A DNA stretch of 64,000 nucleotides from Phenylobacterium soli (GTDB lineage Bacteria; Pseudomonadota; Alphaproteobacteria; Caulobacterales; Caulobacteraceae). Position 1 is the first letter of the stretch; each line of letters opens with the position of its first letter. Where the stretch lies: NCBI RefSeq assembly GCF_003254475.1, contig NZ_QFYQ01000002.1:326798-390797 (forward strand), given 5' to 3'. The position numbers and the translations under genes are program-made. Below are positions 43,729 through 52,909 of the stretch, piece after piece. The notes beneath the pieces are model-generated. The model saw only the letters and a program-made list of their open reading frames with translations. It was not told the DNA's origin and searched no databases.

Positions 43729-44754
43729 TCAGGCGCCCTCGTTCTCGAGCCAGGTCTTGTAGCTGTAGGACCCGACGGCGAAGGGATCGGGATAGGCGGC
43801 CTGCAGGTCGGCGCGCTGGCGGTAGAGCACGCGCTGCGCCTTCTCGATCGGCTCGCCGTCGGCGAAGCGGTCGTAGGCCCAGTAGCGCTGCGGAATCGCC
43901 TCGTCGGTGGCGGCGGCCACCTGGCGCTTGTACCAGGCCCAGATCTCGTAAACCGGGAAGTTCTGGCCGGCGTACTTCTTGGTCATCACGTCGCCGAGCG
44001 GGCCGAGCTTGGTGAAGTGCCAGAAACGCAGCGGGCTGCCGTTGACGGTGATCGCGCCGTCCTTGCCGACCGCCACCGTGCGGGTGGAGAGGTTCCAGCT
44101 GGCGACGTTGTAGCCCGGATCGCGGACCACCTTCACCTTGTCGAACAGGGCGGGGACGTGGTCGCACCAGCGCTGGTCGACGAAGAGGCCGTTGGGCATG
44201 TCGTCGTAGCAGTAGCTGAGCAGGCGGTCGTTCCACCACTTGGCGAAGCGGGCGCCCTCGCCCGTGGTGCGGATCGCCACGAAACCGAGGTTGAAGATGC
44301 CCGTGCGCGAGGCCGACAGATCGTTGTCGGCGATGGCCGCCGGATCGTCGTTGGGGTCGATCAGGTGCGGCGTCAGCAGGATGTCGTGGTCCCGCAGCAG
44401 CTCGACCAGCGGATCGAGGCGGCCGAAGAGGGCGGTGTCTGGATCCAGGTAGATGACCGCGTCGGCGCCCGAGGCGCAGGCCTGGTGGATGAAGGGGCCC
44501 TTCACCGCCGTGCAGACCTCGACGACGTCGTGCTTGAAGAGCCAGGAGGCGAAGTCCGGGATGCCCAGATCCTGGGCCCAGACGACGCGGTCGAAGGGCT
44601 CGGCGGCCGGGTCAAAGGCGAACCCCTCCGGCGGCTCGTCGGTGATCAGGGCCACCAGCTCCCAGTCCGGATGGAAGCGGCGCAGGGTCTGGAACAGCAC
44701 CCGCGCGCGGTTCAGGTAGGAGAAGGTGAAGCTGGAATAGCAGAGCACCTTCAT
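43729..44754 (-). CDS. GT-A-type glycosyltransferase
   Basis: 341 aa, begins MKVLCYSSFTFSYLNRARVL, with the donor-binding DxD in VIYLDPDTALFGRLDPL (about residue 105) and downstream GIFNLGFVAI, FVDQRWCDHVP, YNVASWNLSTR and a final RFWHFTKLG. The same order of motifs occurs in the 621-aa protein at 55782-57647 (YLDPDIYVF; GVYNLGFMA; FTDQRWMDLAP; LNLAYWNLEGR; FFHFSGFDP), so the two are paralogues. Resembles GT8/nucleotide-diphospho-sugar transferases. Coupled by ATGA to the gene upstream. Confidence 0.82.
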   Translation of the reverse strand: MKVLCYSSFTFSYLNRARVLFQTLRRFHPDWELVALITDEPPEGFAFDPAAEPFDRVVWAQDLGIPDFASWLFKHDVVEVCTAVKGPFIHQACASGADAVIYLDPDTALFGRLDPLVELLRDHDILLTPHLIDPNDDPAAIADNDLSASRTGIFNLGFVAIRTTGEGARFAKWWNDRLLSYCYDDMPNGLFVDQRWCDHVPALFDKVKVVRDPGYNVASWNLSTRTVAVGKDGAITVNGSPLRFWHFTKLGPLGDVMTKKYAGQNFPVYEIWAWYKRQVAAATDEAIPQRYWAYDRFADGEPIEKAQRVLYRQRADLQAAYPDPFAVGSYSYKTWLENEGA

Positions 44755-46340
44755 GCGCCGGCCTCGATCAGATCCATGGTGAGCGCGCTGTACTCCAGGT
44801 CGTAGAGCGCCGGCCGGCGGACGCGGCGGGCGAGCTGCAGGATGTCGCCGGTTTCGAACGCCTTGGCCAGAGCGCTCTCGCCGGTCAGCACGAGGCCGTG
44901 GCCGCCCCCCGCGACGAAGGCCGCGACATTGCCGCTGTCCGGATTGGTGACGACGGCCGCGCCGGCGGCGACCGCCTCGTGGGCGGTGAAGGAGAAGGTC
45001 TCGCGGCAGAGCGGCCAGACGAGGGCCACGTCGATACCGGCGGCGGCCACGGCCCTGGTCATGCCGCCAGGCTCGGGGCCGTCGGCGGAGACCGGGTGGA
45101 AGGCGACCAGGGCGCCGGCCGGGCGCTGGGCGCCGAACAGGTGGAATTCGTAACGCGCGTCGTCGGCGAAGGCCTGGGCCAGGGCCTGGAACACCGGCCA
45201 GCCCTTGTGCGCCGCCGGCACGCCGGGGAAGCCGATCCGCAGGGGCCCCTCGCCCGCCGGCGCCGGGCCGCGCTCGATGAGGCGGGCGTGCGGCAGGACG
45301 ACCTCGGCCGCGGCCTTGTGAGGCGCCGCGGCCTTCCAGAGATCCAGCGTCGGCTGCGAGGGGCTGACGACGGTGAGCTCCAGGGCTTCGAACAGCTTGC
45401 CGTGCTCGGCGAGGTGCCGGGCCCGCCAGGGGCCGTAGACGCAGATGCCGCAGGCGGCGCTGTCCGGCGGCGGGGCCGCGCAATCCTCGACGTCGTCGCG
45501 CAGCAGGTGGAAGCCGGCGCAGAGGCTGGCGAAGTCGTGCAGCCAGAAGAAGCCGCGCTTCAGCCCGGCGGCCGAGAGGATCGCCAGGGTCTCCTCGGCG
45601 CTGTGGCCGAGCATGGAGTGTATGGCGAAGCTCGCGCCCTTCACCCCGGCCAAGGCCTCGGCGATGGCGGCGGCCGAATAGGTCCCCACGGCGCGGCCGT
45701 TCCAGAGCACGCCCAGGGGCGCGGGTTCGCCGGCGCGCAGGACGGGCCAGGGCCTGGCGGGGAAGATGTGCAGGTGGTCGCGGCCGGCCGCCTCGACGGC
45801 GGCGGCCTCGCGGCGCAGGCAGAGCTGCACCCCGCCCAGGTGGGCCGAATAGTCGTCGTGGCTGAAGGTGAGGTGGACCTGGCCGAGGCCGGTTCGCGAC
45901 TTCGCCAGGGCGCGGGCGAGATCGGCCGCGGGCGCGACGGTCACGGCAGAGGACGCCTTGGCCGCCGCCGCGACGCGCTCCTCGACGGTCTTCAGCTCGC
46001 TCAGGATCTCATAGCGGAATCCGAGGTCCTGACGCGGCTTGCGGCCCTCGGCGCGGCCGGCGCGCAGATAGTGGACGAAGGGGTTCATCCCGGCGGCGGC
46101 GACGTCGGGATTGGCCTCCAGATATTCCTTCACCGAGAAGTCGCGATTGGGGTCGCGCCCCTCGCGCCAGCCGCTGACCAGGAAGTGCTCGATCGGATCG
46201 ACCCCGGCCCGCGCCACGTCGGGGTGGGCGGCGAGATAGAAGCGGGCGTCGAACTCGGCCAGGACGAGGTCCCGGTCAGGGTGGAAGCGGCGCAGGCTCT
46301 GGAGCACCCCGCGGCGGACCCTGGCGGCCACCGACCTCAC
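44751..46340 (-). CDS. Glycosyltransferase (GT4-like) with two NPDVA repeats; paralogue A
   Basis: 529 aa, GTG start overlapping the previous stop. Residues 30-105 hold two repeats (FDARFYLAAHPDVARAG; YLEANPDVAAAGMNPFVHYL). The catalytic part begins with VHLTFSHDDYSAHLGGVQLC and contains GFFWLHDFASLCAGFHL, CGICVYGPWRARHL, LPHARLIERGPAP, GFPGVPAAHKGWPVF and the C-terminal VWPLCRETFSFTAHEAVAAG (E-x7-E). A 470-bp core is almost identical to the next gene upstream, as if by recent gene conversion, while the flanks differ. Sugar and linkage unknown. Confidence 0.82.
   Translation of the reverse strand: MRSVAARVRRGVLQSLRRFHPDRDLVLAEFDARFYLAAHPDVARAGVDPIEHFLVSGWREGRDPNRDFSVKEYLEANPDVAAAGMNPFVHYLRAGRAEGRKPRQDLGFRYEILSELKTVEERVAAAAKASSAVTVAPAADLARALAKSRTGLGQVHLTFSHDDYSAHLGGVQLCLRREAAAVEAAGRDHLHIFPARPWPVLRAGEPAPLGVLWNGRAVGTYSAAAIAEALAGVKGASFAIHSMLGHSAEETLAILSAAGLKRGFFWLHDFASLCAGFHLLRDDVEDCAAPPPDSAACGICVYGPWRARHLAEHGKLFEALELTVVSPSQPTLDLWKAAAPHKAAAEVVLPHARLIERGPAPAGEGPLRIGFPGVPAAHKGWPVFQALAQAFADDARYEFHLFGAQRPAGALVAFHPVSADGPEPGGMTRAVAAAGIDVALVWPLCRETFSFTAHEAVAAGAAVVTNPDSGNVAAFVAGGGHGLVLTGESALAKAFETGDILQLARRVRRPALYDLEYSALTMDLIEAGA
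45244..45713 (-). repeat. 470-bp near-identical segment, copy A
   Basis: Matches 46842-47311 with about eight base differences by eye and no gap (offset 1598). Five of the eight fall near one end or the other. Encodes the central ~150 residues of the glycosyltransferase, while sequence on both sides is much more divergent. Confidence 0.9.
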
Positions 46341-48286
46341 GCCGCGGCCTCCTGCGCCGGCGCGAGCAGATCCACGGTCATGGCGCTGAAGGCGAGCTCG
46401 TGGAGCGGTGGTTTGCGGACCGCGCGGCTCAGCGCCAGCGCCTCGCCGCTCTCGAACAGGGCCGTGAGGGCCGCCTCGCCCTCCAGCACCCGGCCGTGGC
46501 GGCCCTCGGCGGCGAAGGCGGCGACATTGCCGCTGTCGGGGTTGGTCAGGATGGCCGCGCCGGCGGCGACCGCCTCATAGGCGGTGAAGGAGAAGGTCTC
46601 GCGGCAGAGCGGCCAGACCAGGACCGCGTCGGCGCGGACGGCGGCGATCGCCTCCTGCATGGCGTTCGGCCGCTCGGCGCTGACGCTCACGTGCCGGAAA
46701 TCGATCGGCAGGCCGCCGATCTGGCGCCCACCGAGATGCACGAATTCGTAGCGCGGATCGCCGGCGAACCTGATCGCCAGCTCGCGGAACACCGGCCAGC
46801 CCTTGTGCGCCGCCGGCATGCCGGCGAAGGCCAGGCGGAAAGGCCCCTCGCCCGCGGGCGCCGGGCCGCGCCTGATGAGGCGGGCGTGCGGCAGGACCAC
46901 CTCGGCCGCGGCCTTGTGAGGCGCCGCGGCCTTCCAGAGATCCAGCGTCGGCTGCGAGGGGCTGACGACGGTGAGCTCCAGGGCTTCGAACAGCTTGCCG
47001 TGCTCGGCGAGGTGCCGGGCCCGCCAGGGGCCGTAGACGCAGATGCCGCAGGCGGCGCTGTCCGGCGGCGGGGCCGCGCAGTCCTCGACGTCGTCGCGCA
47101 GCAGGTGGAAGCCGGCGCAGAGGCTGGCGAAGTCGTGCAGCCAGAAGAAGCCGCGCTTCAGCCCGGCGGCCGAGAGGATCGCCAGGGTCTCCTCGGCGCT
47201 GTGGCCGAGCATGGAGTGGATGGCGAAGCTCGCTCCCTTCACCCCGGCCAGGGCCTCGGCGATGGCGGCGGCCGAATAGGTCCCCACGGCGCGGCCGTTC
47301 CAGAGCACGCCAAGGGCGCCCGCCTCGCCCGGGGCGCGGATCACCGGCCAGGGCGCGAGCGGGTAGATGTGCAGGTGGTCGCGGCCGAGGTCGCCGATGC
47401 GGGCCGCCTCGCGCTGGAGGCAGAGCTGAACGCCGCCGAGGTTGGCGGTGTAGTCGTCATGGCTGAAGGTCAGGTGCAGCCGGCCGCCGCGGCGGCGGGC
47501 GAGCGCTTCGGAAAGCCGGTCGGCGCGGCTGAGGTGGGCCTCGGCGGTCGCCGCGGCGGCGCGCGCGACGCGGGTCTCGACCGGGACCAGATCGGCCAGG
47601 ATCTGGTAGCGGAAGCCGAGGTCCTGCCGGGGCAGGCGCCCCTCGGCGCGGCCGGCCATCAGGTAGTGGACGAAGGGGTTCACCCCCGCCTGGCTGATGT
47701 CCGGATAGAGCTCGAGGTAGTCGCGGACGGAGAACCGCGGGTTGGGGTCGCGCCCCTCGCGCCAGCCGGCGATCAGGAAATGCTCCAGGGGCTCGGTCCC
47801 GGCCGCCGCCACGTCCGGGTTCATGCCGAGGTAGTAGGCCGAATCGAACTCGGTCGCGGCCAGGGCGCGGTCCTCGTAGGTCACCGGCGTATGGACGAAA
47901 CCCTGCGCGGCCGGCCGGATGGCGGCCGGGGCGGCGATCAGCGCCTCGGCGCTCCAGCGGGCCGCCTCGCCGAACCGAGCGCGGACGGTGAAATAGCGGG
48001 CGGCGTGCGCCGAGGGGAAGGCGGCGCGGCCCTCGCTGCGCCCCTTGGTCAGGTAATGGTGCAGCGGCTCGCCGCCGGCCTTGGCGACGTCGGGATGGGC
48101 TTCCAGGTAGCGGCGCGTGGAGAACCAGGGCGCCGGATCGCGGCCCTCGCGCCAGCCTTGCAGGAGGTAGTGACGGAGCGCGTCGACGCCCGGCCCGATG
48201 TCATCGTAGACCGTGCGGTAGAAGCTTGCGTCGAGAGCCAGGCTGACGGCCCGCTGGACTTCGTGGAAGGGCGCCTTGGCGGCCAT
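46337..48286 (-). CDS. Glycosyltransferase (GT4-like) with four NPDVA repeats; paralogue B
   Basis: 649 aa. Four of the ~39-residue repeats: LDASFYRTVYDDIGPG, YLEAHPDVAKAGGEPLHHYL, then after a ~60-residue insert FDSAYYLGMNPDVAAAGTEP and YLELYPDISQAGVNPFVHYL. The catalytic part starts LHLTFSHDDYTANLGGVQLC and ends with VLVWPLCRETFSFTAYEAVA. Middle part nearly identical in DNA to paralogue A. Its stop overlaps the GTG of paralogue A, so the four genes 48286-42518 form one transcription unit. The 148-base gap upstream is shared with a divergent sulfotransferase. Confidence 0.82.
   Translation of the reverse strand: MAAKAPFHEVQRAVSLALDASFYRTVYDDIGPGVDALRHYLLQGWREGRDPAPWFSTRRYLEAHPDVAKAGGEPLHHYLTKGRSEGRAAFPSAHAARYFTVRARFGEAARWSAEALIAAPAAIRPAAQGFVHTPVTYEDRALAATEFDSAYYLGMNPDVAAAGTEPLEHFLIAGWREGRDPNPRFSVRDYLELYPDISQAGVNPFVHYLMAGRAEGRLPRQDLGFRYQILADLVPVETRVARAAAATAEAHLSRADRLSEALARRRGGRLHLTFSHDDYTANLGGVQLCLQREAARIGDLGRDHLHIYPLAPWPVIRAPGEAGALGVLWNGRAVGTYSAAAIAEALAGVKGASFAIHSMLGHSAEETLAILSAAGLKRGFFWLHDFASLCAGFHLLRDDVEDCAAPPPDSAACGICVYGPWRARHLAEHGKLFEALELTVVSPSQPTLDLWKAAAPHKAAAEVVLPHARLIRRGPAPAGEGPFRLAFAGMPAAHKGWPVFRELAIRFAGDPRYEFVHLGGRQIGGLPIDFRHVSVSAERPNAMQEAIAAVRADAVLVWPLCRETFSFTAYEAVAAGAAILTNPDSGNVAAFAAEGRHGRVLEGEAALTALFESGEALALSRAVRKPPLHELAFSAMTVDLLAPAQEAAA
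46842..47311 (-). repeat. 470-bp near-identical segment, copy B
   Basis: Direct repeat partner of 45244-45713, in the upstream paralogue. About 98 percent identical by eye; recombination between the two would fuse the two genes and delete 1598 bp. Confidence 0.9.
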
Positions 48287-48434
48287 GCGGGCTCTGGATT
48301 CCTGTCAGCGGCGCGGCTTTGTGTGCAACAGATGACCTGAGGGATCAACCGGCGAGCAACCGCAGGCAGGCGCTTGCGGCGATCCGCGCCGAACCGGTAG
48401 ATCAGACCTTCGCCGCCCCTCACTCCGGACCCTG

Positions 48435-49508
48435 ATGACCGCGAAAATGGCCACGAAGAAGGCGCCCGAGCCGGTGGCGGCCCCGCCGGCCCGGCGCACG
48501 GCCTATCTGGTGCTCGGCATGCACCGCTCCGGCACCTCGGCGGTGACCCAGCTGCTGGGCCTCGCCGGCGCCCGGCTGCCGGCCCACGTGATGCCCGGCG
48601 ACGAGCACAATGCGAAGGGCTACTTCGAGCCCTGGAAGATCGCCCTGTTCAACGACCAGCGCCTGCGCGCCGGCGGCGGCGCCTGGGACGACGTCTTCAG
48701 CTTCCCGTATCGGTCGCTGGCCGCGGCGGAGGAGGCGGAATGGCGGGACGAGGCCAAGGCCCTGTTCGCCGAGGAATACGGCAAGGTCCGGTGGCCGCTG
48801 CTGAAGGACCCGCGGGTCACGGTGTTGCTGCCGTTCTGGCGCGAGGTGTTCGACGCCCTGGCCGTCGACGCCCGCTGCGTGATCCCGGTGCGCCATCCGC
48901 TGGCGGTGGCCGGGTCCCTGGCCCGCCGCGACGGCTTCCCGCCGGAGAAGTCGGTGCTTCTGTGGAGCGCCTACATGCTGGCCGCCGAGGCCTACACCCG
49001 CGACCTGCCCCGGGTGTTCGTGGATTACGATTCGCTGCTCGCCGACTGGCGGCGCGAGGTGGCGCGCATCGAGGCCGCCCACGGCGCGGCGCTGCCGAAG
49101 CTGACCGAGAAGGCCGGCAAGGCGATCGACGCCTTCCTGACGCCGGAGCTGCGCCATAACGCCGGCCTCGGCGAGCTGTCCGACCTGGGCTGGGCGGGCG
49201 AGCTGACCCGCGAGGTGTTCGACTGGTTCCAGGCCGCCGCCGCGGACCGGACGCCCGACACTGCGCCGCTCGCGCGGGCCAGCGAAGCCCTGGAGGCGCG
49301 CCGGCGCGAGATCGGCGCGCTGGTCTCGCCCGCCGCCCGCGACCTGGACATGACCCGCAGCGAGCTGCGCGAGGCGCGCTCGCGCCTCGAGGTGGAGATC
49401 GCCGAGCGGCGCCGCGAGCGCGAGGAACTCGAAGCCGAGCTTCAGGTGTTCTACCGGGCGGTGGAGACGGCCGAGGCCGCCCTGGACGCCGCGATCACCG
49501 AGCCCTGA
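48435..49508 (+). CDS. Sulfotransferase-family protein with C-terminal coiled coil
   Basis: 357 aa. The 5'-phosphosulfate loop reads LVLGMHRSGTSAVTQLLGL (residues 26-44), with the 3' site near VIPVRHPLAVAGSLARRDGF. LLKDPRVTVLLPFW and HNAKGYFEP are characteristic of the bacterial sulfotransferase group found in polysaccharide loci. The last ~60 residues (RSELREARSRLEVEIAERRR) are strongly coiled-coil. ATG 48435 chosen; an in-frame ATG at 48447 is possible. Divergent from the repeat-glycosyltransferase operon. Confidence 0.8.
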   Translation: MTAKMATKKAPEPVAAPPARRTAYLVLGMHRSGTSAVTQLLGLAGARLPAHVMPGDEHNAKGYFEPWKIALFNDQRLRAGGGAWDDVFSFPYRSLAAAEEAEWRDEAKALFAEEYGKVRWPLLKDPRVTVLLPFWREVFDALAVDARCVIPVRHPLAVAGSLARRDGFPPEKSVLLWSAYMLAAEAYTRDLPRVFVDYDSLLADWRREVARIEAAHGAALPKLTEKAGKAIDAFLTPELRHNAGLGELSDLGWAGELTREVFDWFQAAAADRTPDTAPLARASEALEARRREIGALVSPAARDLDMTRSELREARSRLEVEIAERRREREELEAELQVFYRAVETAEAALDAAITEP

Positions 49509-49516
49509 GCCCGCCC

Positions 49517-50335
49517 ATGCCGACGCCCACCCCCGGCGACGCCCAGGCCCTGGAAGGCCTGCTGTCGCGCTTCCCCAAGACCCGGCCGCCGCTGTCGCCG
49601 CGGATCCAGGCGATCTATGCCCGGCAGTACAAGGAAAACCGCTCCGGCGAGACGACGGCGGCCTCGCTGTCGCAGCGGCTGGAATCCTGGATGCATCGGC
49701 AGGTGGCGGCGGACGTGGCCGGCGGCGCGACGCGCGCCACGCTGGAGCTCGGCGCCGGCACCCTCAACCAGCTGCGCTACGAGCCCTTCACCACCCCCTA
49801 CGACATCGTCGAGCCGTTCGCCGAGCTGTTCGCCGATTCGCCGGAGCGGGGCCGCGTCCGCAACGCCTGGGCCGACATCGCCGAGGCGCCGGCCGAGGCC
49901 GCCTATCAGCGGATCACCAGCATCGCGGCGCTGGAGCACATCTGCGACCTGCCCCTGGTCCTGGCCCGCGCAGCGCAGCTGCTCACCCCGGACGGCGAGC
50001 TCCGGGCCGCCATCCCGGCGGAGGGCGGCTTCCTCTGGAGGCTGGGCTGGAGCCTGACCACGGGACTGGAGTTCCGCCTTCGCCACGGGCTCGACTACGG
50101 CGAGCTGATGCGCCACGAGCACGTCAACACCGCCGCCGAGATCGAAGCCCTGGTGGGCGGCCTCTTCGAGGAGGTGAGCGTCAGGAGCTTCGGCCTTGGC
50201 CGGCAGCTCTCGCTCTACAGGTTCCTGGCCGCGAGGAAGCCCCGGCTCGACCGGGCGACCGAGTGGATCGCCCGCTATGCCGGCCCGAAGGCCGCTCAGG
50301 CCGTCCGGCGCAGGCGCGGATCGGCCGCCACATAG
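49517..50335 (+). CDS. Class I SAM-dependent methyltransferase
   Basis: 272 aa. Motif I ATLELGAGTLNQLRY near residue 75, motif II-like YDIVEPFAELF, then RITSIAALEHICDLPLVLA and LTPDGELRAAIPAEGGFLW, the usual order of the Methyltransf_11/12 fold. RQYKENRSGE near the start is seen in methyltransferases of glycan loci. Starts 8 bases after the sulfotransferase stop, so cotranscribed with it. Its 3' end overlaps the convergent membrane protein gene by 40 bases. Confidence 0.8.
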   Translation: MPTPTPGDAQALEGLLSRFPKTRPPLSPRIQAIYARQYKENRSGETTAASLSQRLESWMHRQVAADVAGGATRATLELGAGTLNQLRYEPFTTPYDIVEPFAELFADSPERGRVRNAWADIAEAPAEAAYQRITSIAALEHICDLPLVLARAAQLLTPDGELRAAIPAEGGFLWRLGWSLTTGLEFRLRHGLDYGELMRHEHVNTAAEIEALVGGLFEEVSVRSFGLGRQLSLYRFLAARKPRLDRATEWIARYAGPKAAQAVRRRRGSAAT

Positions 50336-51663
50336 GCGAGCCCCGAGAGGGCGGCGATGTCGACGAAATAGAGATAGCGGTAGTCGCAGGCGAGGGAGAC
50401 CAGGAGAAAGGTCCCCGCGAAGGCGAGGCCGGCGAGCTGCAGGCCGATCACCGCCTTGTCGGCCGGATCGCGGCGCAGCAGCAGGAAGGCGATCACCGCC
50501 AGCGAGATCGCCGCGTAGAAGACGTGGGACACCGCGGGGGTGTCGTAGAACCAGGTGACATAGTTGTAGAGCCGCTGCTCCCGGTCGCCCCAGACCCGCT
50601 TGAGCCCCAGCTCCTTCATCAGCTTGGGCGAGCCGTCGACCCCGAGATAGGCCGGCAGGCAGACGTCGATCACCGGCGTCGCGAACACCCAGCGGAACAC
50701 CTGCGCGCGGATCGACAGGTAGAGCCCCGGCCGGGTGAGGATCAGGTGCTTCCAGTCCGCCACCAGCGCCGTCGTCGAGATGCGGATCGTGTAGCGGATG
50801 AGGGCCGGCGAATCCTGCAGGAAGTCGATCCGCTGGGGCGAGTAGAAGTTCGGCGATTCGGCGCGCAGCACGGCGGCGACGGCGGGCGCCTCCTGCTCGA
50901 TGCGGGTGAGCGGGATGTTCGGATCGCGCGCCAGGGCGCCCATCAGGTCGTAGGTGGCGAGGGCGCGGAAGCCCTGGGCGTTGGCCTTCTCGAAGCCGGG
51001 CCCCTGCGGCAGGGCGGTGACCGACAGCACGGCGGTGGTCGCCATCGCCGCCAGCAGCCAGCCGAGGCCCCAGAGGAAGGCGCGCCGCCAGCCGTCGCCC
51101 CAGGCGATCCAGCCGACCGTGAGCGCGGCGACGGGGACGACGACGATGCCGTTCTGGCGCACCAGACCGGCCACCGAGAGCAGCACGACCGCCGCGGCGA
51201 GACGCAGCCAGGGGCGGCGCGCACGGTTCCAGTCGCGGCCGGCGAAGGCCAGGCACAGGAAGCCCGCCACCGAGGCGTTGGCGTAGAGGATGTCGTGCCA
51301 GACGATGCCCTGGTAGAGCATGATGTCCGGCAGGGCGATGGCGCCGGCCAGCACCGGGACCAGCCACCACGAGCCGCGGCCGCGCAGCTGGGGCATCGAG
51401 GCCCAGCCGCCGAACAGCAGCAGGGTGCTGGCGGCGAGGTAGAGGCCCGTCCCGCGCCAGACGCGGTCGAAGACGCCGAGGATCCAGGGGAAGATCGCCG
51501 GGCCCCAGTTCTCCCGCATGTGGAAGCGGCCCTCGTGGAGCTCGATCACCGAGTCCACCGACATGTGGCCGGGGTAGTTCTGCCAGAGGACGGCGGCGTA
51601 GCCGGCGAGCAGCACCAGCCAGGCAGCCTCGCGGGCGCCGAACCCCAGGTCGAACTTGCGCAT
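50296..51663 (-). CDS. Polytopic membrane protein, GT-C/GtrII-like
   Basis: 455 aa with about 10-11 hydrophobic segments (for example AAWLVLLAGYAAVLW, LVPVLAGAIALPDIMLY, AFLWGLGWLLAAMATTAVLSV). The first loop contains NYPGHMSVDSVIELHEGRFH with an Asp-rich membrane-proximal site, where GT-C enzymes keep catalytic acids. A long loop in the last third (EQEAPAVAAVLRAESPNFYSP) would be periplasmic. Likely transfers a sugar from a polyprenyl-phosphate donor onto the glycan. ATG 51663 has GGGGAG five to six bases upstream; two earlier ATGs in frame have no such site. Confidence 0.65.
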   Translation of the reverse strand: MRKFDLGFGAREAAWLVLLAGYAAVLWQNYPGHMSVDSVIELHEGRFHMRENWGPAIFPWILGVFDRVWRGTGLYLAASTLLLFGGWASMPQLRGRGSWWLVPVLAGAIALPDIMLYQGIVWHDILYANASVAGFLCLAFAGRDWNRARRPWLRLAAAVVLLSVAGLVRQNGIVVVPVAALTVGWIAWGDGWRRAFLWGLGWLLAAMATTAVLSVTALPQGPGFEKANAQGFRALATYDLMGALARDPNIPLTRIEQEAPAVAAVLRAESPNFYSPQRIDFLQDSPALIRYTIRISTTALVADWKHLILTRPGLYLSIRAQVFRWVFATPVIDVCLPAYLGVDGSPKLMKELGLKRVWGDREQRLYNYVTWFYDTPAVSHVFYAAISLAVIAFLLLRRDPADKAVIGLQLAGLAFAGTFLLVSLACDYRYLYFVDIAALSGLAYVAADPRLRRTA

Positions 51664-51791
51664 CGATGCTCCCCGACTGCTGTCCATGCGATATGTCGCG
51701 CCGCGGCGGCTGAGAAGCCCTATTGAGGCGCCCGCCGGCCTGTGGGACTCCATCGGCGGGCCGCGACGGGGCGGCCGCGATCGGGACGCCC

Positions 51792-52601
51792 ATGGCCGTC
51801 GTCTTCCTGCTGGCCCACTTCGACGACGAATACTGCGCCCTGCCGCTGATCCTGCGGGCGCAGGCGGCGGGCGAGGACTGCTGGTTCCTCTATGTGGCCG
51901 ACTACGCCCGCCCCGGCATGGCTGAGCGGCGGCTGGCCGAGACGGTGGCGTTCCTGAAGGCCTACGGCGTGCCGGCCGAGCGCGTGCGTCACGTGGGCCG
52001 CGGGTCCGGGGTCGTCGACCGCGAGGTGGCGGCGGGCATTCCGCAGGCCCTCGCCGGCCTGCGCGCGGCGCTGGCCGAGGTTCCCTCGATCTCCGAGTTC
52101 GCGGTCCCGGCCTGGGAAGGCGGACACCCGGATCACGATTCCTGCGCGGCCATGGCGACGATGTTGGCGGCGGAGCGCGGCGGCGTCCCGGTGCGCCAGT
52201 TCGGCCTCTACAACGGCCGGCGCTTTCCCCGGCCCTTCTACCGCGCCTGTTCGCCGATCCCGGAGAACGGGCCGCAGATGCGCATCCCGATCGGCGCGGC
52301 GGCCTGGCTGAAGTGGATCGCGGCGGTGCGCTTCTTCCCCTCGCAGACCTGGAACTGGCTGGGGCTGTGGCCGTCGATGTTCATGACCTTCGCCCAGCGG
52401 GGCGGCTTCGCCTGCCAGACGCTGGAGCCGGCGCGAATCGCCGAGCGGCCGCACGCTGGCCGGCTGCACTACGAATGGATGTTCCAGACGCCCTATGCCG
52501 TCGTGCGGCAGGCGGTGGACGCCGCCCTGGCGGATGAGGGCGGCGATCAGAGCGCGGGGCGGGCGAGGATCAGGAAGAAGCCGGCCAGCATCAGGACGTA
52601 G
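51792..52601 (+). CDS. PIG-L/LmbE-type deacetylase
   Basis: 269 aa. Zinc-binding signature VVFLLAHFDDEYCALPL (AHxDDE) at the N-terminus and the third ligand in GGHPDHDSCAAMATML (near residue 115). PIG-L enzymes remove N-acetyl groups from GlcNAc-containing lipids or sugars. Start ATG 51792, because the upstream extension has no ribosome site. The 3' end overlaps the last 55 bases of the convergent EamA-like gene. Confidence 0.85.
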   Translation: MAVVFLLAHFDDEYCALPLILRAQAAGEDCWFLYVADYARPGMAERRLAETVAFLKAYGVPAERVRHVGRGSGVVDREVAAGIPQALAGLRAALAEVPSISEFAVPAWEGGHPDHDSCAAMATMLAAERGGVPVRQFGLYNGRRFPRPFYRACSPIPENGPQMRIPIGAAAWLKWIAAVRFFPSQTWNWLGLWPSMFMTFAQRGGFACQTLEPARIAERPHAGRLHYEWMFQTPYAVVRQAVDAALADEGGDQSAGRARIRKKPASIRT

Positions 52602-52909
52602 CCGCCGGCCATCCGCCAGTCCGCCGCCTCTTTGAACACCAGCCAGCCGATCAGCGGCACGAGGCAGGCGCCGACCAGGGAGAAGGCGTAGGCGGTCGAG
52701 AGCGGCACCCGGGTCAGGATGTAGAACCAGAGCAGGGCGCTGAGGGCGTACCAGACCCCGGCGGCGATCAGCGGGAAGTTCAGGAACAGCCGCAGGAAGA
52801 AAGGCCCGGAGAGCCGCTTGTCGTAGATGGCGGCGAACTTGAAGAGGGTCTGGCCGAGCGGCATCACCACCGCGAAGCTGGCGCAGAGGGCGACGTCCTT
52901 GGGGTTCAC
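52547..52909 (-). CDS. Four-helix EamA/ArnE-like small transporter
   Basis: 120 aa, four hydrophobic helices of the drug/metabolite transporter half-type. GTG start overlaps the GT2 stop (GTGA), so it is coupled to the GT2 gene. The pattern GVWYALSALLWFYILTRVPLSTAYAFSLVGAC matches the ArnE/ArnF group, which flips undecaprenyl-phosphate aminoarabinose. Next to an ArnC/DPM-like enzyme it may flip a polyprenyl-phosphate-linked sugar. The 3' end runs antisense into the PIG-L gene. Confidence 0.78.
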   Translation of the reverse strand: MNPKDVALCASFAVVMPLGQTLFKFAAIYDKRLSGPFFLRLFLNFPLIAAGVWYALSALLWFYILTRVPLSTAYAFSLVGACLVPLIGWLVFKEAADWRMAGGYVLMLAGFFLILARPAL

